A DNA stretch of 64,000 nt from Acorus gramineus. Its lineage: Eukaryota; Streptophyta; Magnoliopsida; Acorales; Acoraceae. Position 1 is the first letter of the stretch, and every line of letters starts with the position of its first letter. The notes beneath the pieces are model-generated. The model was not told the origin of the DNA. It made no database searches and was given only the letters and a program-made list of their open reading frames with translations. The stretch covers positions 12,101,496 through 12,165,495 of the forward strand of contig CM060857.1 in NCBI GenBank assembly GCA_030737835.1, given 5' to 3'. Made by a program: the position numbers and the translations under genes. Below, piece by piece: positions 10,583 through 23,059 of this stretch.

Positions 10583-11219
10583 GGGTTAAAGACATCTAAG
10601 TCCCTACAAACATGGGAAAACCCATATAAGTCATTGCTAAAATTGGGACAGACGTACGAGTTCCTGAAAACTCAGAAAAATCCAATTATCATCCCTGAAT
10701 TAAATTTCCATCCAAACTTAACAGAATATTCCCTGAATATTCCATCACATATAATTGTATAGACATTGAAGTCCTTATAAACAGTCATAAAGACAAATTA
10801 GTCCTTGCAAAAGATAAAATTGTCCCTGAAAGACTTTTACATTAAATTGTGTACACATTACAGTCCCTATAAACAATCATACAAACAAATTAATCTTTGC
10901 AAAAAATAAAATTACCCCTGAAAGATTTTTACATTTAATTGGATAAACATTAAGTCCTTATAAATAATCGTAAAGACAAAATGGTCCCTGTAAAAGACAA
11001 AAATTCCCCTGAAGAATGCATTCTACCGGTTCAATGTCAACACAATTATATGTGACGGAATATTCTGGGAATATTCCGTTAAGTTTGGATGGAAATTTAA
11101 CTCAGGGATGATAATTAGGTTTTTTTCCGAGTTTTCAGGAACTTGTACGTCTGTCCCAATTTTAATAGGGACTTATATGGATTTTCACATGTTTGTAGGG
11201 ACTTAAATGTCTTTAACCC
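10583..11219. mobile_element. Mutator-like MITE with long inverted repeats, unit 1 only
   Basis: The 637-bp element has inverted terminal arms of roughly 180-190 bp, starting GGGTTAAAGACAT on both ends, and a perfect 9-bp target duplication TTTAAATTT (10574-10582 and 11220-11228). A 9-bp duplication plus long terminal arms is the signature of Mutator-like (MULE) elements. Between the arms lie about three copies of an 80-90 bp motif (GTCC..TATAAA..AAAGACAAA). Units 2 (about 47.82 kb) and 3 (about 59.09 kb) have the empty site. No transposase. Confidence 0.93.
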
Positions 11220-11228
11220 TTTAAATTT

Positions 11229-11656
11229 TTTAAAATAATGAAGTGTATACTCTAATGAATTGAGTAAATTCATTGGTAGAAATGTTAAAAAGAGCCTAAT
11301 AAGAGGTATGTGGGGACTACTGGTACGACGCTCAATTTTTTTTCTCTGAGTGGCCTAAATAATTCAAGTATGTATTACATTTTAATAAATATACATGACT
11401 GATTACATGAAATGTATTTATTTAAAAAATAAAAAAAATGAGGGGGTTGCATGTGAGGTTACACGTTGGACTGTCCCTAACATCATGTTAAATTTAACTT
11501 TGGTAAACACACACTGTATAAAGATCAAGTTAATGGGCTACCACCACAACATTGGTAAACACAGGCTGTATAAAGATTAAGTTAATTTAACTTTTAATTA
11601 AATTGAAGCTCAGAACAATGCCAAAATTGCAAGAGGCCAAACAAGTTATAAACCAA
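11229..11656. other. Unit 1 intergenic, no gene
   Basis: AT-rich array sequence matched in units 2 and 3. Units 2 and 3 carry about 165-180 bp near 48.26-48.43 and 59.53-59.70 kb that unit 1 lacks (its counterpart jumps at about 11620). A 61-codon open frame at 11395-11580 is conserved in all units, but with no codon-level signal or recognisable family I do not call it a gene. Confidence 0.5.
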
Positions 11657-12273
11657 GAGCATCTCCAAAACCATCCCTACATCATTTTTTTCATCATACA
11701 ATGAATCAAATCTCTTAAAACTCAACTCTAATGGTTTCCATACACCCCTCTCTCACTACATTTTTCCTTAACACACTTCTCATGGATAAGGAGCCACATT
11801 CATTCCCCACATCCAAAAAAGACTATATTGCCTCCTTCCCATTCTTTTATTTTCCGTTTCTTTCTATGGGTATAATGAGTATTTCCTTGCATAAATTTTT
11901 TTTATTCATTATTAATAATTAATTTTTATTCATTATAAATAATTTTGATTTATTTTTCATGTTTTTTGAAATTTTTAATTTACTTTTAATTAATTTTTAC
12001 TCATTATTAATAATTTTTATTTAAATAATCTATATTCCAAGTCAATATTTGATGAATTTTAGAATATGTTTTTATTCATTTCATATTTGAACATCTTGTA
12101 ATTTATAGATATGACTTGAGATATTTGATCATTTTGAATGAGGATAGGATAAAAAATAAAGAGGTTTTTCGAATAACAAAAAAAAAAAATGACAATGACT
12201 CCCAACATGTCTTAAAAGGCGATCTCTCCCCCACAGTACATAGAAAAGAAAAGAGAGGTTTTTGAAAATGCTC
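11657..12273. mobile_element. MITE-like element with GAGCATCTCC termini, unit 1
   Basis: The termini GAGCATCTCCAAAACC and (reverse complement of the right end) GAGCATTTTCAAAAACC form an imperfect inverted repeat around AT-rich DNA. The element is also in unit 2 (48470-49077) and truncated in unit 3 (59740-59996). The equivalent place beside the RLP-A4 copy (about 62.35 kb) lacks it, so it is an insertion older than the unit duplication. No clear target duplication is seen; superfamily undetermined. Confidence 0.55.
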
Positions 12274-12650
12274 TAAGAAACTCCACTGTAGAGGAATCAC
12301 TGACCAAAACAATTTATGATGGGAATAAATACCGGATCCTTGGAGGCTGTAACTTGAATTGCCAAACTGGATGTACAAAATGCCTATGATGAACACCAGC
12401 AAATATTTCTGATTTATAAACTAATAACCCACCCCAAGTATCCATTATCAGTTCAAGCAAAACAAAGCCACAAATCCCCTTCTCTTACATTATCAAGCAA
12501 CAAGACACAGTTTATCAAGTGTCACCACTACATATAATGGAGAAACAAAAGACCATCAACCAAAAAAAAGAAAAAAGAAGCACCATCATGGCATCATCTC
12601 TGGTGCTTCATCCTACAAAATGGTGTAATACAACAATTGCCAATGTTTTT

Positions 12651-12853
12651 AGTCATATATGAAATCTGAATACATGCAGCATCACACAAGAAGGGGACGT
12701 TGGCATACGTTCCTGTGAGGGAACATCGGATGCATTGAAGCACTGTGAAGAGGAATGTCTTTGGAAGCTTTGGGAACCATGACAGATCCAGGTCCTGGCC
12801 TACGGGCATTGTTCCTAGGCAAAGCAGGAATCATGTGGGTTAGGCCGCCATGG
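12651..12853 (-). pseudogene. TIC20-I exon-2 pseudogene, unit 1
   Basis: On the - strand this matches both ends of the intact TIC20 last exon at 62690-63345, but the middle, roughly 400 bp (equivalent to about 62793-63191), is gone, removing most of the transmembrane core. The join puts VPKASKDIP and TVLQCIRCSLTGTYANVPF in different frames. A second gap removes the exon start and splice acceptor, and the original stop region has a 2-bp insertion. It cannot encode TIC20. The same lesions occur at 49451-49653, so they predate the duplication. Confidence 0.85.
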
Positions 12854-13295
12854 AGTCGATGCAAACAAGGGTTAACACACAAAATATATCACCGTCTCCA
12901 AGCTCTTAATTAAATTAAATGCTACCATAAGTACAAAATATACACCAATCACGCGCAAATTACTTCGAATATCCCATGTGAGTTGTAAAAAAAAAAATTG
13001 AACGAGGCATGATGCTGCAGATTCTAATTTGTATATAACTTCATCATGAATAGTCTTGTACATCATTTTTAATCCAAAGGTTCATTTATATATGTTTGAT
13101 TCCCTCTTTTGAGTTACAACTCAACCAAATTTATACTTTCCCTGACCCTACTACGAAGAGCTTGAGTCCAGGTCCCTCCTTTTCATCACATTAATAAAAC
13201 ATCTCCCATCAAACTGCTTGGATCAGCGGATCTAGGTCCTCTTCATACTCTCTTATGAAGCATGACTGATCTAGGTCCTCGCATAAATCAAAAAA

Positions 13296-13738
13296 GGGTT
13301 AAAAGAGATTTACGTCTTTACAAATATGAATAATCTCGTATAAGTCCCTGTTAAAGTTGGGGCAAGTCCTTGTAAACTCACAAAAACCCCATTATCATTT
13401 CTGAGTTAAACTTTCATCCAAAATTGATAGAATATTCTTATAATATTTCATCATCATGTAAGTGTAGACATTACAATCCTTATAAACAATAATAAAAATA
13501 AATTAATCCCTACAAAAGATCAATTTGTCCATATAAAACTTTTATATTTCTTCATTCTCAGAAAGGCATTGTTTGGAGAAGTAAAAAAATTGGAAACAAT
13601 TTAATCATTTCATGGTATAGGGTTAGGGTTAATTAGAATTAAACTCCGCTGACAACATGAATGTATATAGATTTTTGTGAGTTTTCAAATATGGATTACC
13701 CATATGTTTACAAGGATATAAATGTTTTTAATTAACCC
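13296..13738. mobile_element. Older Mutator-like MITE, unit 1
   Basis: 443-bp relative of the 10583-11219 element: it starts GGGTTAAAAGAGATTTA, ends in TTTTTAATTAACCC, and shares internal phrases such as TAAGTCCCTGTTAAA. It has a perfect 9-bp target duplication ATCAAAAAA (13287-13295 and 13739-13747). Arms are much more decayed than in the younger copy. The same insertion lies in unit 2 at 50096-50541, so it predates the unit duplication. A short telomere-like GGGTTAGGGTT inside it is incidental. Confidence 0.85.
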
Positions 13739-16067
13739 ATCAAAAAAACCAAACATATATCTTCTAAAATAATATGCTTAATTAAAAATTTTGTTTTAAC
13801 TTTTTTACAAAAAAAAATATGCTTTATACATAATTATATTTTTCAAAGGAGTTTACATCTATATAAAAAAAAATAGGATGGAGTCCGTTACCTAGAGGAT
13901 TGACATTGACCCTGACAGTCTAGATCAAGTGGCTTTAGTGACAACAAAGAGTCCCCCAGTGAGACATATGGATCGGAATCAAAGGAAATTACATCGAACC
14001 ATCAAAAGGAATGTTAGCTGAATCCAAAAGTCATGGTGGACTAAGAATTTAAAGTCTTCAGGAAACATTAGCTCAATCCAAATTAAAAGTCATTGTGGAA
14101 TAATTAAAAAATTCTCTGAGTCTTTTGAAACAGTAGCACATACATCTCTTTCAATGGCCAAGCAAAAAGTTGGAGTTGTCTGATGACTTTGATCCGTCCA
14201 AAACCATTAGACGCGTTCAATGTGAATTGTGGAGTACCTTACGGGGCATTCCAAGGATGTGAATTTGATCCCCTGTTATAACCATGCTCATGTTTTGGAT
14301 TTGAAATTTGGAATAATGCCTCTTAAATTCTAAAATTTTGAATAAGGTCATTCAAAATAGAATTTCAAAATGATTTGGAAGAGTTGTTCAGGTAAAGTGT
14401 TACTTAAAAACATAAAAAAAAAAAAAAAAAAGGTTATTAGAGTTGTTGGCCAGTGTGTTTAGATCATATCACCGTCTAAAATGATTGACTGACCGGTCTT
14501 TTGGAGAAAAACGTGTCAGAGAAATCAAATTCTTTGACGTGTTATCACTTGCAATTTATTATTTATATGATAATGTTATGTACAATCATTTTCCAACTCG
14601 GTTTCAGATTATAAGTGTATTGAAATTTTTAAAAATAATATACATCATCTAATAAAAAACGTGTTTTTATAAATAAAAAAATGAAACATATATTCTAGTA
14701 AATTGCATGGATACATTTATAAAAATTATAAAAAAATTCATAAAAACATATATCTTATTAATGTAAACATATACTTCGAAAACTTTTTATCGATGCATAT
14801 AGGACTGAAAAATGAATTGGGTGTAACAGCACCCTTATTTGTGTCACCCAATCACAATACCAACGTATTTAGTACGTTGCAGTGAGGAAAACGATTCAGC
14901 CTCCAAATATGGAAAAAAAAAATTAAAAAAAAAGGGATAACTTCTTCTATGTAATTTTAATTTTAAAAAAAATTGTAACATTGGATAGATACGATCGATA
15001 CAATTCAAATGGGTATGATATTGAATATGTTTAACCTATGTTTAAAAAAATATTTAATAATATTTTTTATTTTTTAACATTAATATTGAATTTTGTTATA
15101 TTAATTATTATTTTCACTTATGTACTAAAATATCATTTACTTTAATCAAAACTAATATCAGAACAAAAAAAAGTACATGAAAAATTAAATAAAACACAAC
15201 ACAAAATAAATAGCATCTAAATTCATCTTGAAATAGATGAACCGCCGCATTAGTAATCTTGTAATCCTTCTTCGTATGGATCGAAGTTTGGATACAGATT
15301 ATTTAACCGGGTACAAGTATAGGGTTTTTGGATACAAATATAATTAATTTTAGAATAACTAATAAGTTTCTTGATATTTCTCAATTTTGTGTACTACATC
15401 TAAAAATAAGAGGGATATTATAAATTGAAGTTTTATAAATAAAAAATATATATAAAAATAGAATAGAGATGAAAATAAAAATTATGGTTGGAGTTGATAA
15501 ATGAATAGTGAGACTCTAAAAACGCTTTATGATTTTTTTTTATTGTTTTTTGGCCCTTCATTTCAGAGATCTCCATTTTACATCTTATTCACAATTTATC
15601 ACTGGTCAACAAAATAACAAAAATTTACTTATTACTTTTCTCAACCAGAATAACTAAAAATCAACCAAATACAAAGTTATTTATTCTTTATCCATATTGA
15701 AATAATTATATATTCCATAATATCTTAAGATGCTATCCAAAAAAACAGTGGTCCATCAGAATTTCACGTTGATTAACTTGTGGGAATTCCAATTAATTTC
15801 AATCTTCCATAAGAAAACACAAGCACGTCTCTCTTTCATAACATTGTGATTTGGACTTAAATCAACCACTTGCCTGCCTCATTTAATGACTTTTTTATTT
15901 AAAAAGCGTAGAAAATGTGTTTTATTTAAGCTACCTTATTTAAAATCTTATTTTTTAAACTTGTTTTCAAAATTCTATTTAAGAATTCACATCAGAATTG
16001 TTGCTCGGAGCAGTGATTGTATGAAAAGCAGGTTGCCTCTCTTACTCTCATGGGACTCTATTATGTA

Positions 16068-16161
16068 GCATGACGGATCCAGTTCCTAACCTGCTACAAG
16101 AGCAGGATGCATGTGGGTGAGGGTGCCATGCACATGAAAGGTGGAGGATTGCCAACCCTAA
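16068..16161 (-). pseudogene. TIC20 exon-2 fragment, unit 2
   Basis: Counterpart of the fragment at 1981-2075, with the same internal gaps relative to the intact TIC20 exon at 63.2-63.35 kb. No coding capacity. Confidence 0.6.
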
Positions 16162-16925
16162 TGCTCCCATTTGGATATAAACATAAGTTATTCTAATATA
16201 TTCTAATATAGATAAAGAATAAGACATTTTTAATTTAATCGTATTTTGTTGTTTGATTAATCATAGATAAATTATGGATAAAAATGTGAAAAAATAATTA
16301 TAAAAGATTAAAAAATAATTTAGCTCTTGATTAATTACTTAGATTAAAAAACAATTATGATATGTTTATACTGCATCATCTTTACAAACAAACATAATTT
16401 TGTGCTTATTCATCCCTAAAGTACTATATTTTCCACATATTTCACTAATCAAACAGAATCTAAAGAGTTTGCTAGCAGGAAGGAGTCTATTAATTGGAGG
16501 TCTAACACTGACAATGAAAGATCACATCAAGTCGTGGCTTTCAGTGAGAAATATCAGCGGAATCAAGGAATTTCGCATCAAAGAAAAGTTGGCTCTGTAC
16601 AAATTCATGGTGGAAGTCTTTTGAGACAGACAATATCTCTTTAAGATTGATTGACACTGACAAGTCTTTTGAAAAAAGCTTTACAGAGATACATCGAATG
16701 CTTTTACGTATTATTGGGTGCCAACGGAGTTGATGCGTTGCTGTGAAAACGAATGCCCGTCCTTTTTGAAGCATTGAAGATTCTGCGTTCTTGGCCAATA
16801 TGTGATGCATTGTTTCCTCGCTATAACTTAACCCTGTAGGGGAACAGGTGGGGGTAAAAAAGTAAAATAACGTTGAATAAATCCAAAGTTTGTTTGTTTA
16901 AAATGTATAAATGAGTATAGTTACG

Positions 16926-17402
16926 TAAGCCTGTCAATCGGACGGATACGGATCGGATATGTCAATATCCATATCCTAATTTTCGGATTCGGATACAGAT
17001 ATTAATTTTCGGATTCGAATCCCTTCGGATACGGATATTTTTCGGATAATTGACATGTTTGAATATTAACATTGATTTGGATAATCAAGTGATATTTTAG
17101 AAAGATGTCAAAATTAAACTTAAGATTTTAAGGCTTATTATCTCTTTCAGACATCATACATTTAAAAATTAATAGTATTATAATATATTATCATTGTGAT
17201 TAATCATACAAGATAACAATATGGGCAATATATAATACAAATATATATATATTTGTAATATATGTCGGATACGGATATTTTTCGGATCGGATAGACCGAT
17301 ATCCATATCCGCACTCCGGATCTTCGAATATCGGATATTTCTGATTTTTCGGATACGGATTCGGATCGGATTCGGATTTTTTTCGGATAATTGACAGGCT
17401 TA
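16926..17402. mobile_element. hAT-type MITE with 8-bp target duplication, unit 2 only
   Basis: 477-bp element with termini TAAGCCTGTCAAT...ATTGACAGGCTTA and a perfect 8-bp duplication TAGTTACG (16918-16925 and 17403-17410). The ends are filled with short CGGATACGGAT-type subterminal motifs in both orientations, the usual transposase-binding arrangement in hAT elements. Units 1 (about 3135) and 3 (about 54130) have the empty site, so the insertion followed the unit duplication. Confidence 0.95.
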
Positions 17403-17539
17403 TAGTTACGTTAGAATATATGAGAATAAATTAATATTATAGATCTTCTAAAATTGAGTAATTTCTTTAGTAAAGATAATTCATATTTACTAAGGAATAT
17501 ATTCCTTAGTGAAGTAGTCAATTTTTTTCAAAGACCAAA

Positions 17540-20500
17540 TCTTAGTGTTCGGATATGCGCCCCGTGCGGCCGCATATGCGGCCGCACGTGCGGTTCGGTC
17601 GCTCAACCGAACCGCCTGGAGCATTAGGCGGGGTTATGCGGGTCGGGCCCGCATATGCGGCCCGATCCCGCTTATTAAGCGGACGCACAATAATCGGAGT
17701 GCTAAACGGGTCAACCCGTTTAGCACTAAAAAAAAAACCAAAAAAAAAAAACAAAATCCCTCGACCTGCCCTAGTTTTCTTCTTCTTCTTCAATACTTCT
17801 TCTTCCTCGGGACTTCTTCAACGCCGAATCGCCGAATCCACGCAGGCGAGACTTCTTCAAGATTTCTTCTTCTTCGACTCCGGCCGGCGACTCCTCTGGC
17901 GGTCCGGCGACTCCGGCCTCCTTCACGCAGCGAGCCAGCGACTCCTCTGGCGGTCCGGCGCGAGCCAGCGACTCCTCTAGCGGTCCGGCCTCCTTCACGG
18001 GGTGAATCGGTGATCTAACTCCCTCTTTTACATATTAAGATGTACTGATTTTACTTTCTTTGCTTGATGGTGTATAATATTGGTGTTTGCATTGTTAAAT
18101 AATTTGATTCATCAAACTAAGATTTGGATTGGTCACTCCTCTATCACATTCCACTGAAGTAGTGACAAGCAAGAATTTGATAATGTTGATTCACGTTTTT
18201 GGGACCCAAAAAGAATGGGGTAAAAGCATCCTTTTAATTTTAAACATTGGACTTCTCCAGAGAAGAGTGGATATTCCTAATTCTTATTTGTTGTTGGGGT
18301 GGGGGTTTTGAGGTAAATAGGTAGTTTGCTGAATTTGGGTTAATCCTAAGTTTGTATAAATTTCTTGGACATATCACATATCTCACCTATCTGCTTGGTT
18401 TTCTAACTTGTTTTGTTGGAGCTAAGGCCTATGTTCCTGAGTTTTCCATTGCTATTTATTTTAAATACAGGCAGTGAGCTCTCACCTTTTTTTCAAAAAT
18501 AAGTACTGCTTTAGGAAGAAATGTAACAAAGGAGTCACACTGATAAACATGCAAATACTATTCTAAAGGAGCTCCAACATTGTTCACAAACTAAAGCAAT
18601 TAAATTAAGCTCCATAATTATCAATTTTAATGCCTTGAGATTTGAAACCTCCATGCTGAATGATGGTCACCAATCTGTTGGTTTCTCTTGTCGCTTTGTC
18701 GCCTTATCCCTCTTCTAAATATTTCAAACATACAAAGATCTCATGAAAACAAAGGAAAAAAAAAATATTACAAGCAAAGTTTATGGAGGAATTATGTTTC
18801 ATAGTTTTAACTTTTATGTATGAAATAAATTGCATGATTGGTTGATTGTATCATTGATTTATTGTATATTTGTATTGTATGAAATAATTGTATGTTTATA
18901 TTTGTTTGATTGTCTTTCATTGTATCATTGTTTGAAAAAATGAATTATGAAAATTTGATGTATATCATGTATGTTGAACTCTTGAACAGTAATGGATAAA
19001 ACAACGTCTATTCCAACTTCTGAAAGTGGATCGTCGCCACCGGCGTATACACCACCTGGTTCAACTGATCCAGGATGGAAGTATGGGTATTTGATGAGCA
19101 AGAGCGATACCAATTCGGTCACTTGTAGGCTATGTTCCAAAATCATCAAAGGAGGGATTAATAGGTTGAAGCAACACCTAGCACACATTCGAGGAAATGT
19201 GGCTCCATGCAAGCAAGTTGATGAGGAGACAAAAAAAGCCATCAAAGATTATATGGAAGGATTGTCTAAGAAGAAGGAAGTCAAAGCAAAAGATTTGAGG
19301 GAGGTTCGGGAGGAAGTAGACATTGGTGGTGGAGAGACAAATACTGGAGTTGGAGGGACGAGTACTGAGGTAGAATCTGACAGTGTGGCTAAAAGACCTC
19401 GTGTTGAGGTGTCAGATGCGAGACAAAAAGGGAAGATGCGACAAACATGCATAAAAGAAACATTTGCCAAAGACCAAAGAGATAGAGTACTGGGTTACTT
19501 GGCTAAATGGGTATACAAAGCTGGCCTTTCATTTAATTCCCTAATGATGAATGACTTTGTGGCTTTTTGTGAGGCAGTTGGACAATATGGCCCTGGATTC
19601 GTACCTCCATCATATCATGAGCTCAGCCAGACTCTCCTAAAGAAGGAAGTTCAAAACACAAAAGAGAGGTTGCAGAGTCATGTAGAAGAGTGGAAGAGAA
19701 GTGGTTGTTCTATTATGACAGATGCATGGACTGACAGGAAAGGTAGAAGTATCATGAACTTGTGTGTCAATTGCATATTAGGCACAAGTTTTTTGAGATC
19801 TATTGATGCTTCTAAAGAGTCACACACTGCTGATTACATTTTTGGCTTGGTAGACTCATGTATTATGGAAGTTGGAGTTGATAATGTTGTTCAGGTTGTC
19901 ACAGATAATGCATCAGCCAATTTGGCAGCAAAAAGAATAATGAAAGCAAAATATCCTCATATCTTTTGGACATCATGTGCTGCCCATACCATAGATTTGA
20001 TTCTTGAGGAAATTGGCAAAGAACCAAAGGTAAATAGTGCTGTGGAGAAGGCTAGAACTGTTGCTACTTTCATTTATAGCCACACGAAGATCTTGAGTAT
20101 GATGCGCCGCTTTACCGAAAAAGGAGAAATTGTGAGACCTGGAGCCACAAGATTTGCCACTATGTTTCTTTCCTTAGAGAGTATATATTCAAAGAAGGAT
20201 AAACTTAGATTGATGTTTACTTCTGAAGAATGGAGGGATTGCAAGTGGTATCACACAAGGAAAGGGCAAAAGGCATCAGATATTGTGATAAGTCCAAGTT
20301 TTTGGAATCAAGTTGCATTGGCCATTAAAATCTTTGCACCTTTGTGTCATCTCCTTCGCATTGTAGATGGTGAACAGAGACCTTCAATGGGTTTTGTATA
20401 TGGTGGTCTTGAGGAAGCTAAAAAGGAGATAATGGAATTGTTTAAGGATGTTGAATCATCTTACATGCCTTTTATTGCTCCTATTATCTCGAAGTCAAAA

Positions 20501-21420
20501 GGAAGATTAGATGGTCCTCTTCATTGTGCAGCATATTATCTGAACCCCTACTACTTTTTTAGAGACCGTACTTTCATTGAAAGCAACAGGGAATTGAAGA
20601 GTCATTTGCTGGAATGCATTGAGATTTTCTACCCTGCCTTGGAAATTCAAGATGTAATTACAAGGAAAGAATTGATTGCATATAAGAATGCCGATGGACT
20701 CTTTGGAAAGCCATTAGCTGTGTTGCAACGATCCATTAACAATGATGACTACAATCCTGGTAATAAATATTTAATTGTGAATAATATATTATTTGCTTTC
20801 TACATTTATTTAAATGCTCATGTATTTTGTTAACACTTAAAATCTTATTGTGTAGCTAACTGGTGGGACGTGCATGGATTGGATACACCGCATTTGCAAT
20901 TAATGGCTTGCAAAATATTGAATCTCACTGCATCTTCTTCTGGGTGTGAGAGAAACTGGAGTTCTTTTGAGGGGGTAATTTATTTTTATTTTGCTATTCA
21001 CTTTTTTACAAATTTACAACTTTTTATTGATTATGAATTTACTATATTTTATTTACAGATTCATTCAAAGAAAAGAAATAGACTTGAAGTCCAAAAGTTA
21101 AATGACTTGGTATATGTTCAATTCAATGCCAAGCTCATGGATCGAAAGAAAGAAAGGGCCCAAAGTGGTAAAGATCCTCTTTCTTCGAAAGATCGTGCTC
21201 ATGCTTACAAGTGGATTGCTGAAAAGGATGCAGAGGAGGAGGTCTTCCCTGAATCTGGACTGACAAGAAGAGGAGAGCCTTCCACGTCTACTTCATCACG
21301 ATTGCTTGATATTGATGAGGACATGCATGAGTTAGATGAGATTGATGACGTCCCTGATGATGAGACTGATGATGATGTCTCTAATGCTAGTATTGAATGG
21401 GAATCGGACTAATTTATATT
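17540..21420 (+). mobile_element. hAT transposon, apparently autonomous coding part
   Basis: A GC-rich, palindrome-rich stretch (17545-17740, built on GCGGCCGCATATGCGGCCGC-like motifs) resembles a hAT subterminal region, followed by a 5' leader and a three-exon transposase gene. TAGTGTTCGG near 17541 could be the left terminus. I could not find a matching right terminus or an 8-bp duplication downstream of 21412, so both borders are provisional and the right end may be lost or lie further right. Confidence 0.65.
18992..21412 (+). CDS. hAT transposase (BED finger, DUF659, hATC), three exons
   Basis: Predicted join 18992-20759, 20856-20974, 21059-21412: 746 residues, both introns GT..AG and in frame. 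The first join recreates DYNPANWWDVHG, the second SSFEGIHSKKRNRL, both typical of plant hAT transposases. BED zinc finger at about 29-75 (Cys45, Cys48, His62 and a later His/Cys), DUF659 at about 205-350, hATC dimerisation domain at about 585-650, and an acidic Asp/Glu-rich C-terminus. The candidate catalytic triad is present: Asp244 in MTDAWTD, Asp305 in VVTDNAS, Glu621 in SGCERNW. It would cut and paste DNA with 8-bp target duplications. Nothing disrupts the reading frame. A domesticated host gene is an alternative, but the GC-rich flank favours a transposon. Confidence 0.85.
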
Positions 21421-22546
21421 GTTTTATTTGTAGAGTGATTGTGTATTTGTGTGAACTTTTGTTTTATTATGTTATGTGAACTATATTCTATTTTGTTTTA
21501 TGTTTAAATGTTTCATCACTTTCATGTCTCATGTGATCATGTCTCATTACTAAATTGTGTTTGTGCATGTCATTTGAATTGAATACTTATGGTTAAATAG
21601 ACTTATATATCTAATTTATGCATTTTTATTGTATTATAGGTGCCAGTGCCACCGTGTTTCTACTGAATTATTGAATGGATTGTTCATTGTTGCAGGATAT
21701 TATTTTACAACTCCTTTGGATTATTGACATAAAAGGTTAGATTTATTTAAATTTATGATATTAGCTTGTTAACTCCCCTCCCCTCCCCTCCGACCATGTC
21801 ACCACCTTATATGTGTGCCCACAACTGAAAAAAAGGTTTGGTTGGTATTTTGCCTTCTTGGATCAAGTTCAGGTAATCGACTATATTCTAGATCCCATTT
21901 AGTGATGGAGCGAGAAATGAACCTATAATATCCCTTACATACATTGATTTGGGGACTGCGCCAATACACTTGGACAACACCGACATATTGAATCAGGCAG
22001 TGGTCAAATTCCAGATCCCATTTTCTTAGAAGGTGAATACTGTAATTTGAAAAATGATAGAGGTCAGCTGGGTAGCCAAGCAGTACATATACAAGGCTAA
22101 ACATGCTTTAACAGAACCGTTCATTGGGAAGCCCTCCACAATACGAAAATAATTCATAAAATATGCTCTCCTCCCAAATCTCCCATAGACCATACAAAAA
22201 GGTGAGAGTGAGTTAAAATCTGGGCATGGTGCTTCTTCAATAAAGTTGTAAAAAACATGTGTATCATGCATAAGATAAAGTAAAACATCACATAGTTCTT
22301 ATCTTTTTTTTCTTTTTTTTTTTGAATAAAGGTAGGAACTTTTATTGATTAAAAGTTATCTTGTACAAATCAACGAGTATTGATTTGATAGAGCATAATA
22401 TTCATAGTGAAAGAAGTCTCACTGTACATATTGCATAGATAGATCAAGAATAACCTCAAAAAGAAGCCAATCTTTGCTACTCTCAAGTCCAAATAAAAAC
22501 AGAAAAAAGGAAAACGAGTGATTTTCTTTACACTCTCTCCCCTTTA
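21413..22546. other. Downstream of hAT gene; no gene seen
   Basis: Holds the probable transposase 3' UTR, a CCCCT-rich tract (about 21775-21790), and a T-rich stretch at about 22305-22322 followed by AATAAAGGTAGGAAC. The latter resembles the antisense tail of a retroelement, unassigned. The short open frames on both strands match nothing I recognise. Confidence 0.5.
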
Positions 22547-22698
22547 GCCCCCATTTGGAACGCAACATAAGCTTATTCGGGATATATTGGTATTTTGAGA
22601 TAGACAACTTTCAGGGCAGTTTTTCTTTGTCTGTTATCATTCTTTGGTTACATTTTCTATCCATCATCATTAGTGTTCTTCAGGGTACCAACCGGGGC
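22547..22698. mobile_element. Tourist-like (PIF/Harbinger) MITE
   Basis: 152-bp element with imperfect inverted ends GCCCCCATTTGGAAC and (right end, reversed) GCCCCGGTTGGTACC, flanked by TTA on both sides (22544-22546, 22699-22701). A 3-bp TTA/TAA duplication and a TTTGG-containing end fit Tourist/Harbinger MITEs. It lies just downstream of the orphan TIC20 exon 1. Short termini and a 3-bp duplication can arise by chance, hence moderate confidence. Confidence 0.5.
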
Positions 22699-23059
22699 TT
22701 AAAGAGTGAAACTTTACAAAATGATCCCCATCTACCAAAAAATATCCCTAAGCATATTTTATTCACAAAAGGATCCATAGACCACCTGGCTCAGACAGTC
22801 ATCAAAAGAAATGTACAGACAAGCATCAGAGAACTGATTAATGAATCCATAAAATGACAGCCATCCATAGATTTCCAGTGATTAAAATGTAAAAGTGATC
22901 ACAAGCATCCAATTTTGCTTTGTCCCCCCACTTTTCAATGCTCCCAATCATTTGCATTCGTATGCAGGAAACAAGCACCCTCTAAAACCCCAAAGTTCTA
23001 ATTTCACCCATCATTGAAGACAACAAAATTTCAAGCGCGTTAAGTGCGTGAGGTTTTAC

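Larger units (their letters stand above)
14060..17512. repeat. 5' half of array unit 2
   Basis: Close copy of 1-3235, starting with the same bases as the window. The homology ends near 17512, inside the block that in units 1 and 3 leads into the CACTA-like fragment; the rest of the unit resumes only at about 43.66 kb. It differs from unit 1 by a roughly 350-bp deletion within the stretch equivalent to about 2535-2870 and by a hAT MITE at 16926. No intact protein gene. Confidence 0.85.

Noticed and set aside
11395-11580. 61-codon frame conserved in three units
   Set aside because: Conservation is explained by recent duplication; neighbouring non-coding DNA is equally conserved.
13617-13630. 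Telomere-like GGGTTAGGGTT
   Set aside because: Two repeats only, inside an old Mutator-like MITE.
17545-18018. Arg/Ser/Pro-rich frames at the GC-rich start of the hAT element
   Set aside because: Low-complexity translation of palindromic subterminal DNA and leader; overlapping frames on both strands.
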